64,000 bases of DNA from Mesorhizobium sp. M3A.F.Ca.ET.080.04.2.1 (GCF_003952525.1 NZ_CP034451.1:4626501-4690500); one strand, 5' to 3'. Shown: positions 34,626-43,289, counted from the stretch's first letter. Numbers and translations: made by a program. The notes: a model not told the origin generated them from the sequence alone.

Positions 34626-36328
34626 TCAGAACGTCTGTCCGTGGATCATCGCTAAGTGTTCCACGATCGGGCCGACGGCGAGCGAGGGGAAGAATGTGAG
34701 GCCGCCGACGATGACGATGACGCCCACCAGCAGGCCGACAAACAGCATGCCGTCGGTCGGGAAGGTGCCGGCGGAGGCGGGCACGGTCTTCTTCGCGGCC
34801 AGCGAGCCGGCGATGGCTAACGCCGGAATGATCACCAGGAAGCGACCCATCAGCATGCCGACGGCGATGGTGATGTTGTACCAGGGCGTGTTGCCGTTCA
34901 GGCCGCCGAAGGCGGAGCCGTTGTTCGCGGCCGCCGAAGTATAGGCATAGAGCACCTCGGAGAAGCCATGCGGGCCGCCATTGGCCACGAGGCCACCGCG
35001 CTCGGCAGGACCACTGCGATCGCGGTGAAGATCAGCATCGCCAGCGGTAGGCACAGGATGGCCAGCATCGCCATCTTGACCTCCTTGGCCTCGATTTTCT
35101 TGCCGAGATATTCCGGCGTGCGGCCGACCATCAGGCCGGCGACGAAGACGGCCACGACGACGAACATCAGGATGCCATAGAGGCCGGCGCCGACGCCGCC
35201 GACGATGACCTCACCGAGCTGCATGTTGATGAGCGGGATCATGCCGCCAAGCGCGGTGAAGCTATCATGCATGGCATTGACGGCGCCGCAGGAGGCGGCC
35301 GTGGTGATGACGGCAAACAGCGCCGACAAGGCGATGCCGAAGCGGGTCTCCTTGCCTTCCATGTTGCCGCCGTCGATGCCCAGGGCATGCACGAGCGGAT
35401 TGCCGGCGGCCTCGGCCCAGTAGCAGACGACTACGCCGGCGAGGAACAAAACGCCCATCGCAGCCAGGATCGCCCAGCCCTGGCGCTGGTTGCCGACCAT
35501 GCGGCCGAAGACGTTGGTGAGAGCAGCACCCAAGGCGAAGATGGTCAGCATCTGGATGAGGTTCGAGATCGCGTCCGGATTCTCGAAGGGATGCGCGGCA
35601 TTGGCGTTGAAGAAGCCGCCGCCATTGGTGCCGAGCATCTTGATGGCGACCTGCGAGGCGACCGGGCCGAGCGCGATCGTCTGCCTGGCGCCTTCCAGCG
35701 TGGTGGCGGCGACATAGGGCCCGAGCGTCTGTGGGATGCCCAGCCAGACATAGACGAGCGTCAGCACGATGCAGGCGGGAAGGAGCAGGTAGAGCGTGCA
35801 GCGTGTGAGATCGACCCAGAAATTGCCGATCGATTTGCCGGAAGCGCGCGCGAAGCCGCGGATCAGGGCGATCGCGACGGCAATTCCCGTGGCGGCCGAG
35901 ACGAAGTTCTGAACGGTCAGGCCGGCCATCTGCACCAGATAGGACATCGTGCTTTCGCCGCCGTAGTTCTGCCAGTTCGTGTTGGTGACGAAGCTGGCGG
36001 CAGTGTTGAAGGCAAGTCCTGGGTCGACGCCGGTCATTCCCGCGGGATTGTAGGGAAGCAGGCCCTGCAGCCGCTGCAGCGCATAGAGAACCAGCAGGCC
36101 GGCGAGGTTGAAAAGCAGCATGGCGGTCGTGTAGGCGGCCCAGTGCTGTTCTTGATTCTGGCTCGTTCCGGCGAGGCGATAAAGACTGCGTTCGATCGGT
36201 ACAAGCGCCACCGACAGGAAGGTGCGGTCACCGCTGAAGACGCGGTGCAAGTAGCCGCCGAGCGGCTTCACCAGCAAGAGCAGGATCGCGCAATAGACGA
36301 CGATCTGTATCCAGCCATTGAGTGTCAT
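34626..36328 (-). pseudogene. kdpA: Potassium-transporting ATPase subunit KdpA, frameshifted
   Basis: The gene reads normally from ATG 36328 for about 447 residues, with family marks such as [40 protein letters not shown] and [19 protein letters not shown]. At VVLPSAVAS one base is missing between 34987 and 34988: TCG-TGG-CCA should read TCG-CTG-GCC-AAT. In the next frame the protein continues as [20 protein letters not shown] and [13 protein letters not shown] to the stop at 34626. The restored product has about 567 residues, the normal KdpA length. As written, the potassium channel subunit would lose its C-terminal fifth and the operon would not transport potassium. Confidence 0.9.
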
Positions 36329-36349
36329 GATGAGCTTCCCATGCGCCGG

Positions 36350-36439
36350 TCAGAAGCGCTCTGGGCGAATGAGCGCGTAGGTGAGGTAGGCAAGCAGGAA
36401 CAAGGTGACCGCGCCGCCGAGGGTGTAATCGAAAAGCAT
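36350..36439 (-). CDS. kdpF: KdpF, small subunit of the Kdp potassium ATPase
   Basis: A 29-residue membrane peptide starts MLFDYTLGGAVTLFLLAY and ends ALIRPERF, the conserved pattern of KdpF (hydrophobic helix followed by L-x-x-P-E-x-F). GAGGAAG lies upstream of the ATG. KdpF stabilises the KdpABC complex in E. coli. It sits directly before kdpA in the expected order. Confidence 0.9.
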   Translation of the reverse strand: MLFDYTLGGAVTLFLLAYLTYALIRPERF

Positions 36440-36454
36440 TGCCGGGGCTTCCTC

Positions 36455-36535
36455 TCAAATTCTGTCGCAGGCTTTGACGTAGGCTAAGGACAGGACAAAG
36501 AATAAAATCCCGACGCCAAGAACAATGAGGTCCAT
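36455..36535 (-). CDS. 26-residue membrane peptide at the head of the kdp operon
   Basis: The peptide MDLIVLGVGILFFVLSLAYV ends with KACDRI, giving one membrane helix and a short charged tail. AAGGAAC precedes the ATG at a good distance, and kdpF begins 15 bp after the stop. Short peptides of this kind before kdpF are, to my memory, common in Rhizobiales but are usually left unannotated. It may be a second KdpF-like stabilising subunit. Confidence 0.65.
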   Translation of the reverse strand: MDLIVLGVGILFFVLSLAYVKACDRI

Positions 36536-36877
36536 TGCAGATGTTCCTTGTTTCGTTTCTGGCTCTCGAAGCTGCACGCAGTCGCGCGTCACCTTGGCGA
36601 TGACGGCGGTCAAAGGGAGTCTTTTCGGAACGGAATATGGAGCCTGTCGCCATAAAGGTTCGAGACGGGGCGGAGCGAAAAGATATAGGAATTCTATAAA
36701 GACTTCGGCTGCCGGCATGCTGCGCGCATTTTGAGCATCAAGACGCCGGGCGGGCGACGCGGACGGCCTGTCGACATTGGCTATGGTCAGGAGCGAGCAA
36801 TCGCAAATATGCTAGGTTCTTGGCGACGGCTGACATGAGTGAAGGCGGCGCAGGCGCGGCCGGCAAGAAAGACGACA
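36536..36877. other. Divergent promoter region kdp / flavin monooxygenase
   Basis: This 342-bp gap must hold the kdp promoter on the minus strand and that of the flavoprotein gene on the plus strand. I see no gene. Its only striking element is the A+T-rich inverted repeat at 36684-36698. An in-frame GTG at 36839 could lengthen the flavoprotein by 13 residues. Confidence 0.45.
36684..36698. promoter_or_regulatory. A+T-rich inverted repeat, candidate KdpE site or kdp promoter
   Basis: TATAG (36684-36688) and CTATA (36694-36698) flank GAATT. On the minus strand CTTTATAG begins the site, a T-rich pattern like KdpE targets. It lies about 150 bp upstream of the first small gene of the kdp operon. 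Confidence 0.3.
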
Positions 36878-38668
36878 ATGCTCGACATCGGACCATCACA
36901 GCAGGCAGCCACCTGGCTCGCGTCCTTCGGCCGTGCGCTCGAGGCAGGCGAGATCGAGGCGGTCACCAGCCTTTTCGTTGACGATTGCTACTGGCGCGAT
37001 CTGCTAAGCTTCACCTGGAACGTCAAGACCATGGAGGGGCAGGCGGCGATCCGCGAGATGCTGACGGCGACGCTGGCGACGGCGCAGCCATCGCATTGGC
37101 GCCTGTCCGGCGAAGCCAGTGCCGACGATGGCGTGGTCGAAGCCTGGTTCACCTTCGAGACGGCCGTGGCGCGCGGCGAGGGGATTCTGCGCCTCAAGGA
37201 CGGCCGCTGCCGGACGCTGCTCACGGCGATGAGCGAACTCAAGGGCTTCGAGGAGCGGAAGGGCCCGGCGCGGCCGCTTGGCCTGCGCCACAAGGCCGAT
37301 CCTCAGCGCGAGACCTGGGCGGAAGCCCGAGCGCGCGAGGCGCGCGACCTCGGCGTGCACGAGCAGCCTTATTGCCTGGTGATCGGCGGCGGCCAGGCGG
37401 GCATCATGCTCGGCGCAAGGCTGCGGCAGCTCGGCGTTCCCGCCCTGATCATCGAGAAGAACGCGCGCGCCGGCGATTCCTGGCGCAACCGCTATCGCTC
37501 GCTCGTGCTGCATGATCCGGTCTGGTACGACCATCTGCCCTACATCCCGTTCCCGGAAAACTGGCCGGTGTTCACGCCCAAGGACAAGATGGGCGATTGG
37601 CTGGAAATGTATGCCCGGGTGATGGAACTGAACTACTGGGTCGCCACCAAATGCATCAGCGCTGCCTATGACGAGGCGGAAAAGGTCTGGACGGTGGTGG
37701 TCGACCGCGTCGGCCAGCGCATGACGCTGAAGCCCAAGCACATCGTCTTCGCCACCGGCGCCTACGGGCCGCCCCGCAGGATCGATTTGCCTGGCGCCGA
37801 GAGCTTCAAGGGCGAATTGCTGCATTCCAGCCAGTATTCCAGCGGCGAAAAATTCCGCGGCAAGCGCGTCGCGGTGATCGGCGCGGCAAGCTCGGGGCAT
37901 GACGTCAGCGTGGACCTCTGGGAGGCGGGCGCCGAGGTCACCATGGTCCAGCGCTCGCCGACGACAGTGGTGAAGTCCGACACGCTGATGGAAGTCGGCT
38001 TCGAGATCTTCTCGGAAAAGGCGCTGGCGCGCGGCATCACGACGGACAAGGCCGACCTGATCGTCGCCTCGACGCCGTTTGCGCTGGTGCCGAAGGGGCA
38101 GCGCGCGCTCTACGACGTTATCCGTGCGCGGGATGCCGAATTCTACCGGCGCCTCAGCGACAGCGGCTTCGCCATCGATTTCGGCGAGGACGAGACCGGG
38201 CTGCTGATGAAGGCCTACCGCACCGGCTCGGGCTTCTATATCGACGTCGGCGCTTGCGAACTGATCATCAACGGCCAGATTGGCGTGCGGAGCGGCGCCG
38301 GCATCAAGTCGCTGACGCCGCAAGGCATCCTGTTCGAGGACGGCAGCGAGCTCGCTATCGATGCGATCGTCTGCTGCACCGGCTTCCAGTCGATGAACGA
38401 GACTGTGGCTACGATCGTCTCGCGCGAGGTCGCGGACAAGGTCGGCCCGTGCTGGGGCCTGGGCTCCGGCGTGAAGGGCGATCCTGGCCCATGGCAGGGC
38501 GAATTGCGCAACATGTGGAAGCCGACGGCGCAGGAAGCGCTGTGGTTTCACGGCGGCAATCTGGCGCTGTCGCGCTTCTATTCGAAATTCGTGGCGCTGC
38601 AGCTCAAGGCGCGCATGGAAGGAATCGCGACACCGGTCTATGGCGAGCCGAGCAATGCCAGGCCGTGA
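36878..38668 (+). CDS. Flavin-dependent monooxygenase with N-terminal NTF2/SnoaL-like domain
   Basis: This 596-residue protein joins two parts. Residues 1-130 form an NTF2/SnoaL-like domain (ATWLASFGRALEAGEIEAVT, VDDCYWRDLLSFTWNVKTME). From about 165 on there is an FMO-type flavoprotein with an FAD Rossmann motif (LVIGGGQAGIMLGARLRQLG) and a second dinucleotide motif (VAVIGAASSGHDVSVDLWEA). Relatives are often annotated as putative potassium-transport flavoproteins (COG2072), a name not backed by evidence despite the kdp neighbour. It likely oxygenates a small organic compound using NADPH. ATG 36878 is preferred over GTG 36839. Confidence 0.82.
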   Translation: MLDIGPSQQAATWLASFGRALEAGEIEAVTSLFVDDCYWRDLLSFTWNVKTMEGQAAIREMLTATLATAQPSHWRLSGEASADDGVVEAWFTFETAVARGEGILRLKDGRCRTLLTAMSELKGFEERKGPARPLGLRHKADPQRETWAEARAREARDLGVHEQPYCLVIGGGQAGIMLGARLRQLGVPALIIEKNARAGDSWRNRYRSLVLHDPVWYDHLPYIPFPENWPVFTPKDKMGDWLEMYARVMELNYWVATKCISAAYDEAEKVWTVVVDRVGQRMTLKPKHIVFATGAYGPPRRIDLPGAESFKGELLHSSQYSSGEKFRGKRVAVIGAASSGHDVSVDLWEAGAEVTMVQRSPTTVVKSDTLMEVGFEIFSEKALARGITTDKADLIVASTPFALVPKGQRALYDVIRARDAEFYRRLSDSGFAIDFGEDETGLLMKAYRTGSGFYIDVGACELIINGQIGVRSGAGIKSLTPQGILFEDGSELAIDAIVCCTGFQSMNETVATIVSREVADKVGPCWGLGSGVKGDPGPWQGELRNMWKPTAQEALWFHGGNLALSRFYSKFVALQLKARMEGIATPVYGEPSNARP

Positions 38669-38774
38669 CCTGTGTGTCTTACGCGGTCAGGCCCGTCCGG
38701 CACAGAAGCGCGCGGGGCCGTCCCACGAGGCGAGCCGTTCGCGTCACGAACTCCGCTCCATTGGAGAGGGCACT

Positions 38775-38994
38775 ATGTCGTCGCGAAGCGTTGTGATTGA
38801 TCTGCTGGCGCTTGCTGCGGCCGGGCATCGCAGCTGTCGTCTGCCTGCTCTTGCGTGAAAGGGTCAGCCGCAAATTTCTTTTCCGGCTGTTTTTCCTGAT
38901 TTTGATCGCCTCGTTTTGGATGGAAATGAAGATGGCCATCGCCTTCGGATTTTACGCAATTCCATCATCGTCCCTGCCTGGCGCCGCCGGATGA
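38775..38994 (+). pseudogene. Candidate small membrane protein broken by one extra base
   Basis: From ATG 38775 the frame reads MSSRSVVIDLLALAAAG and then stops after a further 10 residues. Removing one G from the GGG at 38823-38825 joins it to IAAVVCLLLRERVSRKFLF and on through FFLILIASFWMEMKMAIAFG to the stop at 38992-38994. The joined product has about 72 residues with two hydrophobic segments, while neither half alone makes sense. GAGGG lies upstream. The function is unknown; the case rests only on the smooth hydrophobic join. Confidence 0.4.
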
Positions 38995-39013
38995 AACGTC
39001 GCTATTTTCGCAA

Positions 39014-39379
39014 TCAGACCGGCCGGTAGGCGACGGCCTCGATCTCGATCTTGATGTCGATCATCAGGCGCGCCTCCACCGTTGTGCGCGCCGGCGGGTC
39101 CTTGGGGAAGTGCCTGGCATAAACGGTGTTGAAGGTGCCGAAATCGCGGGCATCCTCGAGCCATACCGTGGTCTTGACGACATCGTCCATGGTGCAGCCG
39201 GCGAGCGCCAGCGCCGCCTTGACGTTCTGCAGCACCTGCTCGGCCTGCTCGGCGATGCCGCCTTTGACCACCATCCCGTCGCGTCCCACCGGCACCTGAC
39301 CGGAGACATAGACGAAGTCGCCGGCGCGCACGGCGGGCGAGAGCGGGACATGCGAAGTCCCAAAACACTGCTTTGGCAA
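39014..39379 (-). CDS. RidA family (YjgF/YER057c/UK114) protein
   Basis: This 121-residue protein is a trimeric RidA-type deaminase, which hydrolyses reactive enamine/imine intermediates from PLP enzymes. It has AVRAGDFVYVSGQVPVGRDG, the helix EQAEQVLQNVKAALALAGCT, VVKTTVWLEDARDFGTFNTV and the active-site arginine near PPARTTVEARLM. AGGAGG lies six bases upstream of the TTG at 39379, so that is the start; the upstream in-frame stretch is spurious. Such proteins often accompany amine-oxidising enzymes. Confidence 0.88.
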   Translation of the reverse strand: MPKQCFGTSHVPLSPAVRAGDFVYVSGQVPVGRDGMVVKGGIAEQAEQVLQNVKAALALAGCTMDDVVKTTVWLEDARDFGTFNTVYARHFPKDPPARTTVEARLMIDIKIEIEAVAYRPV

Positions 39380-39614
39380 GGAAAGCCTCCTGTTCGGAAT
39401 GAAGTCCACCGCACTCGCGCGGCTCTCTATGTTCGGGACCCTTACGCTTGTCGGCGCGATCCTGATAGGGGCTGGAGAGCCGGTGGTCTCCGACCTGCAG
39501 AGCCCCTGCTTCCGACGGGAGCGGATCCTCCGCGGGAGCATCGAACCAACAACGCCGGCACAGGCTTCAGGAAGTTTCGAGGGAGAAGCTACCCAGTTCG
39601 GATGAACGAAGATC

Positions 39615-39869
39615 TCAGGAAATGCGCGGCAGCCTTTCCTCGGCCGAGCGGTGATCGAACACGACAGCCATGGTCTTACCAACGGCGGTCATGACGATGA
39701 GCTCGATCAGGTGATCGTCGCTGTCTTCACAGGCCGGATCGGAGCGGCGAACGGCGTCCAGCATAGCGCGGGTCGAGATGGTGTCGCCGGCGCGGTATTT
39801 CGAAAGCGCACACGAAACAAGATCTTGCGCCGCCGTGACGACGACGACCACTTCCGCAGCGACGTTCAT
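39615..39869 (-). CDS. Hypothetical protein, 84 residues
   Basis: I do not recognise a family. The protein begins MNVAAEVVVVVTAAQDLVSC and contains ALSKYRAGDTISTRAMLDAV and SDDHLIELIVMTAVGKTMAV. That suggests a small helical cytoplasmic protein with one hydrophobic N-terminal helix. The start is well supported by AGGAGG just upstream of ATG 39869. It is divergent from the HerA-like ATPase gene with 213 bp between starts. Confidence 0.6.
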   Translation of the reverse strand: MNVAAEVVVVVTAAQDLVSCALSKYRAGDTISTRAMLDAVRRSDPACEDSDDHLIELIVMTAVGKTMAVVFDHRSAEERLPRIS

Positions 39870-40082
39870 TGGCCTCCTCCTGCCATGAACCCTCCCCGGA
39901 AGGATGATACGCCAATGGTTGGATTGCGCCAGTGAAATGGTGGTCCGACCAGAGAGGCTGGCGCCAGCTGCCGACACCAGCCCATAGGTGTGGAACACCG
40001 CGCGACGGTCGCGCCCCATGCTCGACGCATTGCGCTGCGGTTGGTAAGCCCTGCGGGGCAGGGAGACTAGTCGAGTCGAGAC

Positions 40083-41570
40083 ATGACGGTTGCGATCGAG
40101 ATGGGGCACACGAGCGCCGGCGCCCCGGCGGCTCTGGACCTCGAGGAACTGCTGGCGACCCGCCTGCTGGTGCAGGGCAATTCGGGCTCAGGCAAGTCGC
40201 ATCTTCTGCGCCGGCTGCTGGAACAGAGCGCGCCCTGGGTGCAGCAGACCATCATCGATCCCGAAGGCGACTTCGTCTCGCTCGGCGAGCGTTACGGCCA
40301 TTTGGTGATCGATGCCGAGGATCACACCGAACGAGGCCTGCAGGCGGCCGGCGAGCGGGCGCGCATCCACCGCGTCTCGACCGTGCTCAATCTTGAAGGG
40401 CTCGACGCCGAGAACCAGATGCGCCGCGCCGCCGCCTTCCTCGGCGGGCTGTTCGAGGTCGCGCGCGACCATTGGTATCCGATGCTGGTCGTGGTCGACG
40501 AAGCGCAGCTCTTTGCGCCGGCCGTCGCCGGCGAGGTCTCGGACGAGGCGCGCAAGCTTTCCCTCGGCGCCATGACCAATTTGATGTGCCGCGGACGCAA
40601 GCGCGGGCTCGCCGGCATCATCGCCACGCAGCGGCTGGCCAAGCTCGCCAAGAACGTTGCCGCCGAGGCCTCCAACTTCCTCATGGGTCGTACTTTTCTC
40701 GATATCGACATGGCGCGGGCGGCCGACCTGCTCGGCATGGAGCGGCGGCAGGCGGAGGCTTTTCGCGACCTCGAACGCGGGCATTTCATGGCGCTCGGCC
40801 CGGCCCTGTCGCGCAGGCCGCTTGGCGTGCGCATCGGGTCGACCGAAACCCAGCCGCGCAACGGCACGCCGCGGCTGATGCCGCTGCCGCAGGCGGCGCT
40901 CGAGGACGCGCGCGCCATCATTCTCGCGGCGCCGCCGCCCGAGACGGTCCGGCCGCAGCGCCGGCCCTCGCCGGACTTGCTCGACCAACTGATGGCGGCC
41001 AAGTCCGCGCCGCTGGACATCCGTCCCGAGCCGGCGGAGCCGGCGCCGAGCGCCGAGGACTTGGCCGAGCGGCGCGAGCGCATGGACCGTATCCTGCGCG
41101 CGATACTTGCCGAGCCTGACGCGGGTTTTCGCGTCATCGGCGTGCTCTACCAGGAATTCGTGGTTCGCTGCCGGATCGAGGGGCTCGCCTCGGTCGTGCC
41201 CGACCTTTCGGAGTTTCGGCGCATGCTGACGCGCGCCCGCGCCGGCGTCGGCTCCGACATGGCCGAGGACGACGCCTGGCGCGATGTCTCGGTGCGCGCC
41301 TCGCTTCTGCCCGAGGACATGCAGGGCGTGTTCATGATGATCGCGCGCGCTGCGAAGGAGGGCCAGCCCTGTCCGAGCGATCCGGCCATCGCACGGGCCT
41401 ATGGCTCGCATTCGCTTCGCCGGGCGCGTCGCCTGCTCGACTATATCGAGGAGCAAGGCCTCATCGTCTGCCAGATCGACGGCGCCGGGCGTCGGACGGT
41501 GACGCTGGTGGAACTTGCCTGGGCGACGGCGCCCGGCGACCCGAATGCCGCAGAGGCGCAAGGCGGTTAG
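40083..41570 (+). CDS. HerA/DUF87-like ATPase
   Basis: This 495-residue protein has a Walker A (LLVQGNSGSGKSHLLRRLLE, about residues 28-47), a Walker B (PMLVVVDEAQLFAPAVAGEV, about residues 137-156) and an arginine-rich region (MCRGRKRGLAGIIATQRLAK), as in HerA/FtsK-type DNA-translocating ATPases of the DUF87 group. The C-terminal third (from about 310) is helical with a winged-helix-like end (SLRRARRLLDYIEEQGLIVC). No NurA nuclease or other partner is adjacent, so it is a lone member often annotated as an ATP-binding protein. The role is unknown. Confidence 0.82.
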   Translation: MTVAIEMGHTSAGAPAALDLEELLATRLLVQGNSGSGKSHLLRRLLEQSAPWVQQTIIDPEGDFVSLGERYGHLVIDAEDHTERGLQAAGERARIHRVSTVLNLEGLDAENQMRRAAAFLGGLFEVARDHWYPMLVVVDEAQLFAPAVAGEVSDEARKLSLGAMTNLMCRGRKRGLAGIIATQRLAKLAKNVAAEASNFLMGRTFLDIDMARAADLLGMERRQAEAFRDLERGHFMALGPALSRRPLGVRIGSTETQPRNGTPRLMPLPQAALEDARAIILAAPPPETVRPQRRPSPDLLDQLMAAKSAPLDIRPEPAEPAPSAEDLAERRERMDRILRAILAEPDAGFRVIGVLYQEFVVRCRIEGLASVVPDLSEFRRMLTRARAGVGSDMAEDDAWRDVSVRASLLPEDMQGVFMMIARAAKEGQPCPSDPAIARAYGSHSLRRARRLLDYIEEQGLIVCQIDGAGRRTVTLVELAWATAPGDPNAAEAQGG

Positions 41571-41629
41571 GGACGTGGAGTGGCGCCAGTTCAGTAGAGC
41601 GGCCTAGCCCCCCGCGCGACCACCGCCTC

Positions 41630-41878
41630 TCATCGGCTCCTGCAGACTTGGGCCTCAACCCCGAGAGAAGGGCCGACCTTGTCCAAGTATTTGTTCTGCC
41701 CCAGGAATGAAGCATGGGCGGCTCCCAGGCGCTTCGGTGGCGCATCGTTCTCATCCGGATTGGGGAGAGGCTGTTCGTCCGGAAGCTGTTCCGGGTCCGG
41801 TTCGCGCATCGGTTTCGGGTCGGGGATCGGCGGCGGAGTCGGTATAGGCGTCGGGTCGGGATTGGGAAGGATGGCCAA
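41630..41878 (-). CDS. Small proline-rich protein with PDP/PxP repeats
   Basis: This 82-residue product begins AILPNPDPTPIPTPPPIPDP and continues with acidic proline-rich repeats to about residue 45, then a short unlike tail. The start would be the TTG at 41878, which has AAAGGA upstream at a good distance; no ATG is available. The N-terminal repeats resemble extended linker or cell-envelope proteins. The plus strand over this region shows no better gene. Function unknown, moderate doubt that it is translated. Confidence 0.45.
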   Translation of the reverse strand: MAILPNPDPTPIPTPPPIPDPKPMREPDPEQLPDEQPLPNPDENDAPPKRLGAAHASFLGQNKYLDKVGPSLGVEAQVCRSR

Positions 41879-42189
41879 GGTGATTTTTCCTTTCGCTCAG
41901 GGCGCCGGCAGGGAAGTCGGATCCGCTAGGACCGAAGATCCTGCTGGCGCGACCAAGACGCAGCGCGCTGCCTTGCGGCTTTTCTCGTCGGATTGCGTGG
42001 CGAAGGCTGAGGTTGGCAGAACGGATCACGACGGCCGATAGTTCCCGGTGCGAACCCGCCCATTGTCGAAAGCATCGCCAGCGCGTGTTGTCATTTCATC
42101 ACATCGTGCATCCGGCCCTTGCCGGCCACACGCCGCGCCTTAGTTCCATTTATGGTTTTGGAGGGCATCTGCCGATATAGGAGGCGGCC
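41879..42189. other. Gene-free intergenic region
   Basis: About 310 bp between the proline-rich gene and the 42190 gene. Apart from the ribosome binding sites at its two ends (AAAGGA for the minus gene, AGGAGG for the plus gene) I see no gene, repeat or clear operator. Confidence 0.5.
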
Positions 42190-42624
42190 GTGAAGCATCA
42201 AACCGTTGACCAACTCAATGCCGTTGCCGACGTTCGCACCGAAGCGACGGTTCTTTTCGCCAATCGAAGCCAGCGCCTCGAACGCTGGGCACAACTTCTC
42301 GAGCAGGATCCGGGCCGACGCCTGACCGCGCTTGCCGGCACGGAATACGCGACCCCCGACGTACGCGAGAAGATGCGTTCGGCTGGCTCGCCGATGACCG
42401 TCGCCTTCGAAGATCCGGTCTTTCGCGCGCAAGGCTTGAAGGACGACAGCTACGGTGAAGCGAAACGCTTCTTCGAGCTCAGCGACTGGCAACTGCACGA
42501 AGTCGTCTGCCATTGCCATGTCGGCGCCAGCCTGCCGGCTCGCTGGGCTGCGTCCCGCGTCCGCGCGGCGATCTCTCCGGGCGCCGGCTTCTTTGCCTGG
42601 CTGCGCGGCGTGTTCCTGCGCTGA
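42190..42624 (+). CDS. Conserved-looking hypothetical protein, 144 residues
   Basis: I do not recognise a family. The protein starts at GTG 42190 with AGGAGG just upstream. It is soluble and basic, with RTEATVLFANRSQRLERWAQ, GTEYATPDVREKMRSAGSPM and AFEDPVFRAQGLKDDSYGEA, then the cysteine/histidine stretch LHEVVCHCHVGASLPARWAA. The C-H-C-H group might bind a metal. A good hairpin follows the stop, so it looks like a stand-alone unit. Confidence 0.6.
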   Translation: MKHQTVDQLNAVADVRTEATVLFANRSQRLERWAQLLEQDPGRRLTALAGTEYATPDVREKMRSAGSPMTVAFEDPVFRAQGLKDDSYGEAKRFFELSDWQLHEVVCHCHVGASLPARWAASRVRAAISPGAGFFAWLRGVFLR

Positions 42625-42640
42625 GAAGACGACTGACCTT

Positions 42641-42665
42641 CTTTGAGAGGCAAGGCCTCTCAAGG
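42641..42665 (+). terminator. Hairpin after the 42190-42624 gene
   Basis: TTGAGAGGC (42643-42651) pairs exactly with GCCTCTCAA (42655-42663) around AAG, 18 bp after the stop. There is no U-run, so it may be a weak terminator or an mRNA-stabilising stem. Confidence 0.5.
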
Positions 42666-42810
42666 CAGGGCCGCGGCCTCGTGGGAGCGGGGGAGATGCC
42701 GGACCTCTTCACGGGGCCGGCAGGGCGGCCTGTCGCCCTTTGCTCGTTTTGCGATTTAACTGTGCCCCCCGCCGCAGTGGCGGTCGGGCATCGCGCCGCA
42801 AGCGCGCCGA

Positions 42811-43209
42811 TCAGGTCGTTGCCTGGATGATCAGCGTCAACGTGCCGTCGCCATCGATATTGGCGGCGACCACCTGAGAGGAGTTCAGGCCATTCGCTCG
42901 CAGAACCGAAACCGCTTCGGGCGAAGCATCGACCGAGTTCTGCAGCTTGGCCAAGTCCTGTGCGGTCGTCCTGGTCACAATGGCTTCAGCCTGGGCCTTG
43001 ATCTCGGCCGGCAGGTCTTCCATCGCGACCACTATGACCTTGGTGACGCCCTGACTTGGATTGCCCTGCCTAGGCTGCTGCGCCGGTTCGGGCGAGCGCT
43101 GTCCAGCCGGCGGCAAGGTCTGCGGCGGCTGCGGATCGGCGCGTTGGCCGAGAGCGGGCTGCGGCAGGGCAAAGGTTGAAAGAGCGAGCAGCATCGTCAA
43201 CGTTCGCAT
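42811..43209 (-). CDS. Hypothetical secreted protein
   Basis: This 132-residue protein has a signal peptide (MRTLTMLLALSTFALPQPAL, cleavage near ALGQ), a proline/glutamine-rich linker to about residue 50 and a compact domain with VTKVIVVAMEDLPAEIKAQA, TTAQDLAKLQNSVDASPEAV and VAANIDGDGTLTLIIQAT. The domain is probably periplasmic; no family is recognised. AAGGAA precedes ATG 43209. It lies downstream of the DAO-type gene on the same strand, about 80 bp before its 3' end, but its promoter seems independent. Confidence 0.6.
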   Translation of the reverse strand: MRTLTMLLALSTFALPQPALGQRADPQPPQTLPPAGQRSPEPAQQPRQGNPSQGVTKVIVVAMEDLPAEIKAQAEAIVTRTTAQDLAKLQNSVDASPEAVSVLRANGLNSSQVVAANIDGDGTLTLIIQATT

Positions 43210-43289
43210 CGTCTTTCCTTCCATGGCTCGAAGTCTGAGGACTGAACCTTTGTGCCGGGCGATGGTTCCGGCGAAGGAATCGGCGCACG

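Noticed and set aside
36878..38668. Flavoprotein as a real partner of the Kdp potassium system
   Set aside because: The only link is a legacy family name (flavoprotein involved in K+ transport) and adjacency; the genes are divergent and the protein has FMO motifs.
39399..39605. Plus-strand frame of 68 codons with a signal-peptide-like start (MKSTALARLSMFGTLTLVGA)
   Set aside because: It lies over the promoter of the RidA gene, has no good ribosome site and its second half has no protein-like character.
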